Positions 20,547 to 33,500 of a stretch of DNA of 64,000 nucleotides are shown here, piece after piece. Positions within the stretch are counted from its first letter, which is position 1, and each line of letters opens with the position of its first letter. The position numbers were made by a program, and so were the translations under genes. The stretch lies in NCBI GenBank assembly GCA_025331125.1, contig JAOALB010000166.1, positions 48,696 to 112,695 of the forward strand. The letters run 5' to 3'. Source of the stretch: Mycogone perniciosa. Taxonomy: Eukaryota; Ascomycota; Sordariomycetes; Hypocreales; Hypocreaceae. The notes under the pieces were generated by a model. The model was given only the letters and a program-made list of their open reading frames with translations. It had not been told where the DNA came from and did not search any database.

Positions 20547-23500
20547 CAACTTCCCTCCTATAACACTAGGTCTTGGCACCTTATATTAACGTTTTTGCAT
20601 ACAATACCACTAAACTACTAATAATATTAAACCTTTACTTGCAATAGCCTTAAAGCCCGCGAGCAGTAATCCCTTTAACCTAAAGGAGTATACGCCTAGG
20701 ATATAATAAAAGGCAAGGAATACTATTTTTATTAAAGTAGAAATAGATCTCTATATTAACGCTATTACTGTTAAGCCTAGCCTATTATTAAAGGAAGGTT
20801 AATATATTAAAATATACTTTAGTTTAAAGCTTAACACTAATAGTAACTTTAGCTCCTTAACACCTAGTCCTTTAAGCTTACCCTTAATCTCTTTTATATA
20901 ATTAAATATTAGACTTAGTACTTTTAAAGCCTTAGAAAATATTAAAGCTAATAGCTAAGCCTTTTTTAAAGATTAAATAGCAGTTCTTTATATAGTCTAT
21001 AAAGTATTTAATAATACTATATTTTAATTTTTAATAGGCAGAAAATATAATATTACTATTTAAATAACTTAAAGTATTATTAATTTCGTTAATAATAATA
21101 ATACAGTAATTAAATTACAGCTAAATACTTTTAAAACCTTTATATTAATAAACTATATACTAGGCTCCCTTTAAATGCATTACATTTTACTTAAATATAT
21201 ACTGTAATAATAACTATAATATATTAGACTGGAATCCTGTTAATTAATATTAAAGAGGACTTATAAGTTTTTATTAAACTAAATCTAGGATTAGCTGTAT
21301 AGAAATATAAAGTATGCTATATCTGCTTGCTAATTGCAGGGATTACTTAGTAAAAACTTAACGCTATCCTTTAAGCGTTATTAATAAAGACTAAATAGTC
21401 GATAACCCTAGTTAATTAAAAAACCAAATAAAAGCTTTTTAATAAAGAGAATAAAATTAATGCCTGCTTTAATACTATAAAAGTTAAGGCAGCTTAATAA
21501 TAGTTTATATATATAGTTTTAGGCTGTTTAAAGAGGATTTTAAAGTCTTTTAATAATATAAAGGTAAATTACCTTAAAGCTGCTAAGCTAAAAGTGAAAA
21601 TATAGATTAGCTAAAACCTAGTTAATATTTAATTCTTAAAGTAACTGTATTAAAATTAATAAAAGAAAACAGTTTTACTTTTATTCTTTAAACTAGTTAA
21701 TAAAAAGTTTACTTTCTTTAACTTAAATAGTATAGCAAAACTAATATAAAAGACTGCCCCTTTATTATAATGCAAAAACAGCTAGGATTTCTACCTTTAG
21801 CAAATATACTAAAGGAACTTTAAATGCCGCCTTTATAGTAGCCTTAAATATAAAATATAAATCTGCCTAATAAATATTTAATATATTAACTATTTAAGGC
21901 TATATAAAGCTATATATAACCTATATTTAACTAAACCTTTTTATAGCTATAAAAAGCTAGTATACTTTTTAATTGCAAAATTATAAAAGGTTTATTAATA
22001 GGGAGTAAAGGTATTTTAATAGATTTACCCTATAGCCCCTATACCCTTAAATACCGCCTAAAATATAATAACTACCGCCCCCCCTTTATCTTTATATATA
22101 GCAGTAGCAGAGAGACTTTTACAGTTTTAAATACAGGGAAAAAGACTATATTAAGAAACAGCAATTTAAAAATCCTTTAATAAATCCTAAGAAACCTAAC
22201 CGAAACTTAAAAAACAGGAAACCTTAAAGAATATTTTAAGTTAACGTTAATAAATTAAAGCTAATATATAATACTGCCTTCGCCCTTATAGTTAAAGAGA
22301 GCTATAATATTATTATAATATAAAAACTATATATAGATGTTACTTAAAAGGGACGCTGCTATATAGTATAATATAAAGAATTCTAAACCTTTTTTTTAAT
22401 CATAACCTAAATAAACTGCAGTACCTGCCTATAAGTCCTAATATATATAAATAAGAAAGTAGAAATCTAAGCTAAATAATTATTTACTAAAACTATTTAA
22501 AACCTCTTTTAAGTCTGCGTAAATAAAATTATAACTATTAACCTTTATAAAGAATATAGTATATTTAAAGCCTTTAATACTTTATTTATATAGCTAGTCG
22601 CTAAAAACTATATAGTAGCCAGAGACTTTAATATTATATATTTTTTATAGCAGGCAACTAATAACTGTAATGAAGGCGCGCTAGTAGTAGACTAGGCTTT
22701 AAAAACCAGCCTTTCTCTCCTTAACCCCTTAAATACCTTAACCTATATACTAAGCAATATAATCGACTTAGTATTTTTAAATATACTATTAGCAGAAACT
22801 ATATTAAAAGACTACCTTTTTATTAACTTTAACTATACTATATTAAATATTATAATCCTAGCTTTAATTTACTGCCTAATATTACTTAAAAGGCTAAAAG
22901 TAAAAAGGGATAATAATAAAGGATATTTTTTAGCTTTAATTAAAAAAGGGATTTTATTTATTCCCCCCCTTTAATTAATAGCAGTAGCTATAAACTAAAT
23001 AGCTAAAGTATTACTTTCTCTCCTCTATAAATCTATAAAGATAATAAATTAACTATTAGGTCAGCTACCTTTTAAACTATAATAGGGAGCTGAGTGTAAA
23101 GAGAGCTATTAGGCTTTTATAATAGCTAAAAAAACAGCCGCTATACTATTAAACGCCTATCTCTATAATGCTTAAAAGACCTTTAAGAAAATAATAAAGA
23201 ATATAAAAAGGGTATATTAGCGAGATATAATTAATATAGCTAAAGAAAGTAAAGATATTTTCTATATAGCCTGCTAGGCTAGGTTAGGATTAATCTTTTA
23301 ACTGCTACTACTGCAGATAAATAACTAGGTCTTTACCTCCTAGGAAGAGAAAGCTATTACTTTCTATAACGCTATACTTAAAAAATATATAGTAGCTAAT
23401 AATATTAAAGACCTATAAATCCTAATTAATTAATAATATTAAATTATACTTTTAATAACAGTTTCGTTAAAAAAAATAGTAGTAGCTATAATATAGATAA

Positions 23501-26500
23501 AAAATATATCTTTAAGTATTAATAATATAATAATAAATCTTTTATATCTCTATTAGCTAATAATTAAAAAATATATCCGCTCCCTTCATAAAACTTGCCT
23601 TAAAATCAGGTATTACCTATTAACTTTTAAATTAACTGAGGTAATAATAATCCTTAAGCTAAAGAAAAGAGATCTTTTATCCTTAAAGGCTTAAAGGCTA
23701 ATCTCTCTCCTTTTATGCCTAGGCAAAAGACTTAAACGCTTTATTGCATAAAGGATAATATACACTATAATTAAATAGTAGGTACTGTATATTAAATAGG
23801 CCGGCGCCCTCTTTAAAAGATTAGGTATAGACTTAATTATAGCTGATATTTAAAGGGCCTTTAATATAGTCTTTACTAATAGGTTAATACTTTAACTATA
23901 TAAATAGGGCTAGCCTGACTATATAGCTTAATAGGCCCTTTCCTTTATAATAGACTGTAAAGCCTAGGTAAAACTATAAAAGATAATAACTTAGCTGCTC
24001 CCCTTAAACTGCAGTCTCCTTTAAAGATTACTAGTATCCCTAATCCTCTTCTTACTTTATATAGCCTTAATATACTACCTATTCACTGCCCTTACCTAGC
24101 TCTGCACAGCAGCAATTAAGCGATCCCTTATTAGTAAACTATAAAGATTCATGTCACGACCCGACTAGGCCAAGGCCCGGGTCCGGAGGAATGTCGGAAC
24201 GACAGGCCAATAGGAACATGATCACTAGGGTATGTACCGAATCATTAATGATTAGGGACGTATATAAGTGATCACAAACCTCAAATTATCAGGAACGTAG
24301 CTACGTTCCCTGATAATTGTTACAACTCTCTTTTGTATATATATGACTGGCTTGTCACTCATTTAGTATAGTTACTTAGACAGTCGTTAATATAATTATT
24401 TATATGAACCACCTGTTCTACAGAATTGTAACTATATTACCCTGCTTAGTATTTATCCCTAACCCCTCTGTTAACATAAACCCTGCGAACCTCGGTTTGA
24501 CTGTTAAGAACTAACCCGGATTGTTACAATTCAGCTATACAGATAATATAGCGTTTTTTTATTAGTAATACCTTTAACCAGATAGCAGCTTAAGCAATAG
24601 CTGCTTTTTAAAAGCTTTAGTAATAAAGCAGTAATAATACAATATTATTTAATCCTAGGAAAATAAAAGTAATATACTTTTTAAGATACTATATTTAAGA
24701 TAACCTGCTAGTAATATATAATAATACTAAAAAGACTGCCTTTAAGAAAGGCGCAATTAAATAGCTTAGCGTTTTCTTTAACTAAAAGCTTAGCTTTAAA
24801 ATATATATTAAAGAATAAGCTATAAAAGCCTATATAATAATAAATATACTTTAAGGTATTTTAAACTTTATATAAAGGGCTGTACTATATTTAATACACT
24901 AAGTAGTCTATATATATATTAAGCTAATACTTTACTATAAGGCAGAAGTATAGTATAAAGGCTTAAAGGTATATAAAATACAATACCTCTTTAATTATAT
25001 AAGCCTAGTCTTTAAAACAGCTATAAAGGCAATCCTTTTAGTATAGAAAATAACTTTTACGCTAATCCTATATAAGGAAAGCGGGATCCCCTTAATAATA
25101 TAACTCCTTAATGCCTAAAAGCTCCAATTTGCAGTTAAACTACTATTACTAAATAACCAACACCCTTTAGTCTATAAGACCTGCCCTGGCCAGCGCCTAT
25201 ATAGATATACTACTTTAACGCCTATAATAAAGTTACAGTAAACTATATAATTTACTAAAAACTGCCTAAAACTAACCCTTTTCCTAAATAGTAAAGTAAA
25301 AGCTATAAAGGAATTTAATAACTAGATAACTATAGTAATACCCTAGGATATAATAGTATTTATAAATAGTTTATGCTTTAATATAAAAGCAGTTAGCTAT
25401 AGGTTTTTAATATAGTAAAATAGTAAAGACATTATAAATAAATATAGTTAACTAGGCCTAGTAGAGGTATTTAATAGTAAGGCAGTTAAAGTATTAAAAA
25501 GACTTAAAGCTGCCTTAGCTAATAATAATAATATAAGGGATATTATTATTTATTTAAATAATATAGCTATAATATATTACCTTGAAAGTATATTATTAGA
25601 TTTATTATAATAAATCTTTATTAAACTTTAAAGACTAAAGAATATATATAAAAAAAATATATATACTTAATAATATTTAAGCTATTAAAGGATATAGGGC
25701 AATAAGGCTATAGATTAATTAGTAAAACTAGGCTATAAATAACTAATACTATTTAATATAATACCTATATTTACCTTCCTTTAATAAAAGGTAAAAGTAA
25801 AACCAAAAACTAGCTTTAAAAGTTAATAAAAGGAGAATATATTTAATATATACCGCTTATTTAAATTAACTATTAATTTAAAATACTTTAAAGAATTAAC
25901 AATTCTATAAGGAAAGCTTTATTATTTACTGGCTGCTAGGTCTTAGTATAGAGATTTTATATAATACTATAAGCGCTTTTAGTATAAAAATATAATAATA
26001 AACTATAGCTGCAGTAAAAAGAAATATATATAACTATATCTTTTATTATAAAAAGATTAATAAAGTATAGTAATAAAGATTAGCCCTTTTGATCTATAAA
26101 TTAACTTTTTATTTATTAAAGACTAGCTATAATTATTTCCTTTAAATAGCGCAGGCTTTTAGCTTCTTTATTAAAATATACTTGCACTATTAAAAAGCCT
26201 AATTAACCGCAATATAAATTATAATACTAATTGTTTAATTCTTTCCTTTATCTCTCTTTTATCCTATAAGGGATTTTATTTGCGGCCTACTACTAAGCCT
26301 CCTTTTAATTGATAAAGGCTAACCCCCCGCTATAGCTAACTACAGTTACCTAATATACTACGCAAGATTCGCGCAACTCTTTAACCTGCTAATAGGAGAA
26401 AAGCTAAAAGACTATACCCTTTAAAGTAATAAAATACTATATAGGGGGAATTTATATATTTATTAGTAATACTATAGCTAGTCTTAGTATAATATATCCT

Positions 26501-26564
26501 TTTACTTGACTGGGATTAGTGGCCTTTACTATAGGATGTTAATATTATATTAATTAATTAATTA
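20547..26564 (+). mobile_element. Element E: RIPed Tad1/I-type LINE (non-LTR retrotransposon)
   Basis: Lies between 14-bp target duplications TAGCTATTATAAAA (20,533-20,546) and TAGCTATTGTGAAA (26,565-26,578), which differ only by transitions. It ends in a TTAA-repeat tail (about 26,548-26,564) instead of an LTR. Plus-strand coding traces come in LINE order: a possible ORF1 (20.7-22.2 kb), apurinic endonuclease with RDFNI for GDFN at 22,621 and SNIIDLVF at about 22,754-22,780, then reverse transcriptase with ADIQRAFNIVFTNRLI at about 23,840-23,890, LPLNCSLLQ...LLVSLILFLLYIA at about 23,990-24,070, and the YADD box (RFSYTDNIA) split at 24,151 by a solo LTR and resuming at 24,529. RNase H-like DIIIYLNNIAIIYYLES is at about 25,540-25,590. 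Without the LTR the element is about 5.6 kb. Stops throughout make it dead. Confidence 0.88.
24152..24528 (+). repeat. Solo LTR, family S copy 2 (377 bp, TSD ATTCA)
   Basis: Begins TGTCACGACCCGACTA and ends GGATTGTTACA. Flanked by ATTCA at 24,147-24,151 and 24,529-24,533. It interrupts the RT YADD box of LINE E exactly between the Phe codon and the following Ser/Gly codon. The 3' half from about 24,330 matches copy 1; the 5' part differs except for the first 16 bases. Position 24,285-24,317 is an almost perfect inverted repeat with no loop (arms ATTATCAGGAACGTAG and CTACGTTCCCTGATAAT). Composition is near normal, so this insertion is young relative to the LINE. Confidence 0.92.
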
Positions 26565-27275
26565 TAGCTATTGTGAAAAATCTAATTAAAATAGTTTCCT
26601 GTTTATATAGCTGTGAGTTGATTTGGACGATTTCCTATATAAATGAATTTTGCGGAAAATAGGAATAAGGCCACAAACCTAATTCTGCTACTGTATTCCT
26701 ATTATTTAGTCGGAGGACTATTATAAAAGACAAAGCTATTATTTATACAATCACTTTTACACTAGCTGCATATACACTAAATATTCTATAGCTTTTAGCT
26801 ATTAAATTATTTACAATTTAATTATTTATCTATTATTAATTTAATTAAACTCTTAATTGTTTCTTTATTACTATATTATATACAGTTTCCTAGAAGCTAT
26901 ATATAAATAAGGTTTAATATAACCTTGTTATTTTAACAATATAATATAAAATCTCGCTACTATTTATATATTACTTATATATATTTAAATAATAGTTTCT
27001 TTAGTTATATTTATTTACCTATTATTAAATACAGTATTAACTGCTTAATAAAGGTATACTTTTAGACTATATTTTATAGCTAGCTAATTAGAAATAATAT
27101 TTCCTTTTAACCTTAAGTCTATAAATACGTTAATAAGTATATTATTAGGCTATTTTAACTATATTTATATTTAGGGCAGGTTTTGCAAGTATTTAAAGAT
27201 CCTTTTTATTTAAACTATATTAACCTAGGCTATTAATCTCTATTCCCAATTTACTGTATAGTTAATAGTAATACT

Positions 27276-27854
27276 TATTAAAAAGGAGGGCTAAAAAGTA
27301 AGGATTTTAGTATATTTAGGTAATTTTCCTATTCTGGCTAGACCCGGAATTAGTCCTGATACTAGGACCGAATTTTAGAGGAACTTTAGTGTAAGTTAGG
27401 AAATTTCTATTATCTTTAACAATAACAATTAAGCTAGGACCAGCTACCCCGCCTACCCTAAACTTAATATAATAGGTATAATGGCTTTTATAAAAAATCT
27501 AACTAAAATGGTTTCCTGTTTATATAGCTATAAGTTAATTTAAATAATTTCCTATATAAATAAATTTTGCGGAAAATAGGAATAAAGCTATAAACCGAAT
27601 TCTACTACTATATTCCTTTTATTTAGTTAAAGGACTATTATAAAAGATAGAGCTATTATTTATATAATGACGTTTATACTAGCTATATATATATTAAATA
27701 TTTTATAACTTTTAGCTATTAAACTATTTATAATTTAATTATTTATTTATTATTAACTTAATTAAACCTTTAGTTATTTCTTTATTACTGCGTTATATAT
27801 TTTTCCTAGAAACTATATATAAATAAAGTTTAGTATAACTTTATTATTTTAATA
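27276..27854 (+). repeat. Copia element A, 5' LTR (579 bp)
   Basis: Starts TATTAAAAAGGAGGGC (RIPed TGTTAAAAAGG) and ends TTTTAATA (RIPed TTTTAACA), aligned end to end with the other family A LTRs. It is followed at 27,855 by GGTTATAAG, a plausible RIPed primer-binding site. It inserted into B copy i after ...gtaatact. Confidence 0.88.
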
Positions 27855-29820
27855 GGTTATAAGTTTAAGAGAGTTTTCCTTAAGTCTTTATTAGTAGATT
27901 CTTTTAATAGTTATAATATTTCCCTTAGCGCTATTACAGCATTTATAGTAGGTTTTTTATAGTGTTTATTTTAATACTTATATTAATACTTTTAGGATTT
28001 TAACTACCTAAAGCTATTTTTAGGCTTTTACTATAAATACTATTACAGTGATAGTAATACTATTTATATTACTACCTTTATATACTATATAGTATATTCT
28101 TTATTTATATAAGGTATAGGTCTAATATTAGCAGTATAAGTTAACCTATTAAGGCTTTTAGCAGCCTTATTTCTTTAATTAAAGATAATAGCTCTCTTTA
28201 ATAGTAAAGGGATTTATTTATTTAAGTATAGAATATAAAATAAAAGCTTTAATTATAAAGGGGTTTTACTAAGACAGTAAAGGTATAGTTAAAGGGTTAA
28301 AATAATACTATAACTTAACTATTCAATACCTTAACTAGCCTAACTGCTGCTATTTCAGGTCTTTAACCTTAATAAACTATAAGTCTAATAGAAGTTGATT
28401 TTATAGCTTTTATTTTAATATTAATATAAACTTTTACCTTTATTTCTATATTTATTTAAGTTTTATTTTCGTTAATTCTTTAACTTTAAACTATTATTTT
28501 GCCTTTAAATAGTAGCTTTATTAAAAAGGTATTAAAAAAGGTCTATAACTTTTTAAAAAGCTATAAATTAATAGGTTTTAATAGCTTTAATTAATAGAAA
28601 CAGTCTTTAAATATTATATTAAAGGCTATAGATGACTATACCTTTATAGAAAATCCTATAGTTACTAATTCTTTATTTAATTTAAAATAGGCTTTATTAC
28701 TTATATTAATTAAGGATAGTTTAATAGCTATTCCCGCTATATCTATGACTTAGATTTAAAGCCTAAAAGAAGCATTTTTAGTATTATAGAGACTATATAG
28801 TTACTTTAATATACTTTAAAGAGATTCCCTTTATAGGGAAGTTTATTTATTAAATTATAGTAATTATAAAAGATTCTTAGTTGAATTTAATACTACTTTT
28901 AATAGCTTATTAATTAAGTTAGCGATTTTAAAGGTTAATATTAACATATTAAATTAAGTAAATTAATATTTAAATTCCCTAGAAAAGACTTATTTTTAAT
29001 AGGCTGAGAGAATTAAAGGAACTATTAAATCTAGTAGAGCTATTAGGCAATTAACTAAAGGTTTTAACATTTAGTTTCTTATAGCAGATATACTAAAAGA
29101 GACTAGGAATCTATCTTTTACTGTATATAAGGTTAATAAAGCCTTAGGGCCTTTTAAACCCCTTAAAGATTAATTGGTACCTTTTAAATTTAAAGGTTAA
29201 AAGCTAGCTCTTAACTTTTATAAAAGGAAAGGAAATTAAAAAAATTAAAATAATAATTAAAAATAAGCTAAAAGGATTATACTTTCACTAGTATATATAA
29301 TCTAGTTACTAGAGGGTATAGCTTAATAGAGCTATTAAAAGATTCCTTTATTAAATTTATTACTAGTTTAAATAATAATTGAAATCTCTTATAAGCTTTA
29401 AATATTAAAAAAGGGAGAATGTCTTTAATATCCTTTAACTCCCCTAAACTTCCTATTTAAGATAGTCTATTATATAATACTAGATCTATAGTTTATATAG
29501 TTAATTCTAGAAAATGGTTTATAGACTATAAACCTAATAATAGGGAACTTAGTGTTATTTATATTAGAAAGGGTCCTATTATATTTAAAGGAATAAGTAT
29601 AGCCACTTTTAATATCGTTAATAAAAATAATTAATATAAAAAGATAATACTATGAAATACCTTTTATTGCCTATAGCTAGATATAAACCTTATAGATGGT
29701 TTAAAGTATTATTAAACTAAAGGATATATATAATATAATACTCTTTTTATAAAAACTATATAGCTAATAAAGCTATTAAATCCCTTAAAATATAGTTTTT
29801 TTCTTACAATTAAAGGATAT

Positions 29821-30210
29821 TTTATTAAAGGTAATTAATATACCTAATACACTTATAGTCCTTTTTACTAGCTTATTTAAGTAAAGTTAATTTTTATTTA
29901 AGTAACTATTAGATTAAGGAGGTATAAGACTATAAAGATAAACTAATAGACTTAGTTTAATAAAAAGCTAACCTGCCTTCTCTTTTAATATATTACCTTT
30001 ACCTGTATTTTTATAGCTATTAAAGCGTAAAAAGGTAACTATTAATTGCTTTTAACTATAGATATTATAATTAAATAATTTGCAGTATCTTTTAATCTTT
30101 ATATTACTTAATTACAGCTTTATAGTTTTATTAAAAGCGCAGTTCCTGCGCTTTATTCTAGTTATTATTAGTGTATATATATATTTAAAGCGCTAATTCC
30201 CCCTTAATAA
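29821..30210 (+). repeat. Element B copy ii, 5' LTR
   Basis: About 390 bp, aligned with the 3' LTR at 48,173-48,555. It contains the same internal landmarks: GCGCAG...CTGCGC inverted repeat, and AGTTATTATTAGTG followed by a TATATATA run. It is more RIPed than its partner (TATTAAAGG for TGTTAAGGG, TTAATAA for TTAACAA). Confidence 0.82.
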
Positions 30211-30431
30211 AACTAGTAATTGAGATAAAGGGAAATCTTAAGGATTGCATTATAAAAAGCAATTATTAAAGGCACTTTTATACTACTACTAAAACCTACT
30301 TTTATTTAACCACTAATAGAATTATAGGCTAACTTTAGTAAATCTTTAGGCGAGTCTAACACAATTAGTGAAGAGAAATGGCTTAAAAACCCTTTATTAT
30401 AGCCAGTTAATATAGATTAGTATAATACTCG

Positions 30432-30507
30432 ATTCTAAAAATACAGGTTATCTGGTTACAATTTCTAAAAATATAGGTTATCTGGTTGCAATTTCTAAAA
30501 TACAGGA
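30432..30507 (+). repeat. Tandem duplication, about 30-bp unit, 2.5 copies
   Basis: Two units of the form TTCTAAAAATACAGGTTATC...TGGTTACAA follow each other (about 30,432-30,461 and 30,462-30,491) and a third partial unit (TTTCTAAAATACAGG) follows. They lie just inside the 5' LTR of B copy ii, in leader-like sequence. The second unit differs by transitions. Confidence 0.75.
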
Positions 30508-33500
30508 ATCAGGATTAATTAAGCTAAGTGTAATGCATTAAAATACAATAAATAAGCGAAATCTTAAAAAACTATTAGCCTATAATACCTGCTAATAAAA
30601 GGTTAAAGAATTAAAGGAAATTATTAAAGGACTAGTTAATATAGTAAAGGTAAATATATAGATTAAACAGTTAACTATATATAATATAATCCCCTTTAAA
30701 TAAGCAATATACTATTATAACTCTTATTTTATTTATAACTTTATAAGCTAGCTAGTAAAGTAATTATAAAGAACTAGTAAGAAATAAATTAATTATTTAA
30801 TCTTTTAATATAAAGACTTTATTTTAATTTTATTAACCTTTTTAACTAGATTGTTTTTAGCTTTTAATAAAAATATTATCTTTATTATTTTTATAATTTT
30901 TTATATATAGACTACCTTTACCTATATTAAAGCTATTTAAAGGAGACTTAAAAAGGATAATAATTTAATACTGTAAAACTAATATTAATAAAGGAAACTA
31001 TCCCTAAAAGAATAGCTAATTCTATTATCCTAAATAAATAAATAAAACCTTTCTTTATTATAGAAAAACTCTTTACTATAAAGGAATACTTTGCTATAAC
31101 CCTTTTACTAAAAGAATATATCCCTTTATTACTTAAAAACAAAAACGCTTATACTAGTTAAATATTTAAATTAAATAAATTAAATTAACAGGATAAATAA
31201 TATTTTATTATTAAAGGACTATTTAATTAAAACTTTAATAGTTTATTTTAACTTTAAATAAAAAAATTAAAAATAAATAAATAATTTTTAGTTATTAAAG
31301 TATTAAATATAACCCTTTCCCTAAAACCTTAATTAAAGGAATTATTTAATTATATACCTAGCCTAATACTAATACCCTTTAAATTTATTATAATAGAAAT
31401 TAGGGAAAGATTAAATTCTTTAATAGAAAATAGGAAAATACCGTTTTAAAAGTTCCTTTTCCTCGCTTAAGCTTTTAAGAATATTTAAAGAATAAAGCTA
31501 TTCATAAAGACTAATTTTATAAGTAAATTTAATAGCGAAAATATATTTTAGTTTTTAAAGAATTATAAATAAAAAATAAAAGATTAGGGAATCCTAATCA
31601 AAGACTAAAAGAGGTACCTAAAACTATTTATAAAACTAAAAAAATAAAAAATAGTTTAAATTTTTATTAAAGAAAGTATTAATTAAAATAAAGTTAAAAA
31701 AAAGCTTATATAGTATTATAAATAGTATAATAAAAAATAATTAAAGTTATATGCCGCGCAGCTTAAAAATCTCTATTATTATAAGCCTATTAGAATATAA
31801 TCTATAATAAATTAATTACTTTAATATTAATACTTTTATTAAAAGTTTAATAAAAGAAATTAAAAGGCGGCTATATTATATTCTTATAATATTGCTAAAG
31901 TAATACTATTAAAGCTGCTTTAATTAATAATAGCCTTTAAAGAAATTAAAGAAATTAATAATTTTAAAGAGTTAATATATATTAAAGTTTAAATACTTTT
32001 TTATAATAAAATATTTATAGAATTTAATATTTAAAAAGCTTATTTTTAAAAGTCTATAAAAATGCCTTTTAAAACTAAATATATACTTAATTTATTTAAG
32101 TTGGAAATAAGTTTCATTTTAAAAAAATAGATAAAGCAGTAGCTTAAGCTTATAAAACTAGGTATATCTTTGCAGTTTAAAGATTAAATAAATGCTTTAT
32201 TTAAAAAGTTTAATAAACTAGTAGTTTATCTCTTTAACTAAAAAGCCAAAATAATTAATTTAAAAGAAACAAAGTATTATTATATTATTACTAATAATAA
32301 TAAACTTAAATAAAGACTCTTTATATTAATAATCGCTATTAATAATATTAATATAATAAACCCCCTATATAATAATATATTAAACTCTTTCTTTTACTAT
32401 TATTTAAAGGCAGTTATAAATATAAAATATTATTAATATTATATAAATAAAAGCTATTTCCTTTAAAATTGCATTAAGCTAGCCTATAATAAAGGCTATA
32501 GGTTTATAATATATAACTTAAAGGCAAAAATAGCTTTAATAAGCTTATAGAAAATCTTAATCTTAACTTAACTAATTATAGTAATTATAATTATTAAAAC
32601 CTATATATAAAAAATATTAATGCTTTAAGTAGAATTATTTAAAGCTTAAAATAAAGTCTCGCTAAGCCTATTATTTATAAAAAAGATAAAACCTAGCTTT
32701 TTTAATTAAAAAGTAAACTATTATAAAATTAAACTCTTTAATATAGTTTATAAAAAAATAAAGTATAGGGAGATATTTAAAATTAAATTATTATAAAGGT
32801 TAAATATAGTCTTTATAAAGGGATTAATAATAAATATTATATATTTTATAGCCAGAAATTTAATAATTAATAGTAAATAAAATAGTATAGGTATAGAAAA
32901 GGCTAAAAATATCTTTATAAACTGAATTAAAATAAATTCCTTTAAAAACTGCCTAGATAAATATAATTAAAACTGCTTAACTATAAAACTATTTAATTTA
33001 ACTTTTTTTATTAACTTTATAATTAATAAAGGATAAAAGCGCGTTTAGATAATTAATAAAGCAGATAAATAAATTAAAAAGGAACTATTACTGCTTTAAC
33101 TAAAGCAGTTAATTAAAAAAAAGTAACTGCATTTAAACCCTATACCTATAATCTTAAAGACTATACTATTTAAACTATAATATAGTAAAGATAATAAAAT
33201 AGTAAAGACTAGGAATAAAGAGGAATTATTAAAAGTAAAGTAAATTAAAATGCTAATCTAAGCTGTAATTTTAAATAATGCAATTAAATTTAAAACTAGC
33301 ACTTTTTTAAATACTACTCTAAAACTTATAAACGCTTTAAAAGCAGATTTAATTATAAAATTATAAAGAATTACTAAAATATAATTTTATAAGAAAGTTA
33401 ACTTAATTATTTTTAAACCTGCTTTATATTAAGTAATATTTCTTTTGCCTATTAATACCCTTTAAAAGATAAACTATTAAAGAAATTAAATGCAATAGCT

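Larger units (their letters stand above)
20327..26938 (+). mobile_element. Solo LTR of copia family A (TSD ATATA), interrupted by a LINE
   Basis: Left part 20,327-20,546 and right part 26,565-26,938 join, after removing a 14-bp duplication, to exactly 580 bp, the family A LTR length. It starts TATTAAAAAGG (RIPed TGTTAAAAAGG) and ends TTTTAACA. Flanks are ATATA at 20,322-20,326 and 26,939-26,943. The uninterrupted target in B copy ii (about 34,000-34,040) shows a single ATATA at the matching place. This is a clean solo LTR carrying a nested non-LTR element. Confidence 0.88.
18286..27275 (-). mobile_element. Element B copy i, LTR element on the minus strand, split by later insertions
   Basis: Segments 18,286-20,326 and 26,944-27,275 align, reverse-complemented, with collinear segments of B copy ii (about 33,670-34,597, 41,203-41,415 and 47,310-48,172). 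The gap 20,327-26,943 is a solo copia LTR plus a LINE, and the segment ends where copia element A begins at 27,276. Its internal part at 19,380-19,560 is unusually well preserved and reads on the minus strand as an Ala/Thr/Ser-rich peptide (KKQDNTASPATQAASILKAI) without stops. No RT domain was recognised in B, so it may be non-autonomous or of a class I could not identify. The 5' end is not found. Confidence 0.65.

Noticed and set aside
20385..20579. 64-codon minus-strand frame in the A+T-rich tract
   Set aside because: It covers the family A LTR and the adjacent LINE end, so it is fortuitous.
30948..31142. 64-codon minus-strand frame in element B
   Set aside because: Low-complexity, hydrophobic A+T-rich translation with no counterpart evidence in the other B copy.
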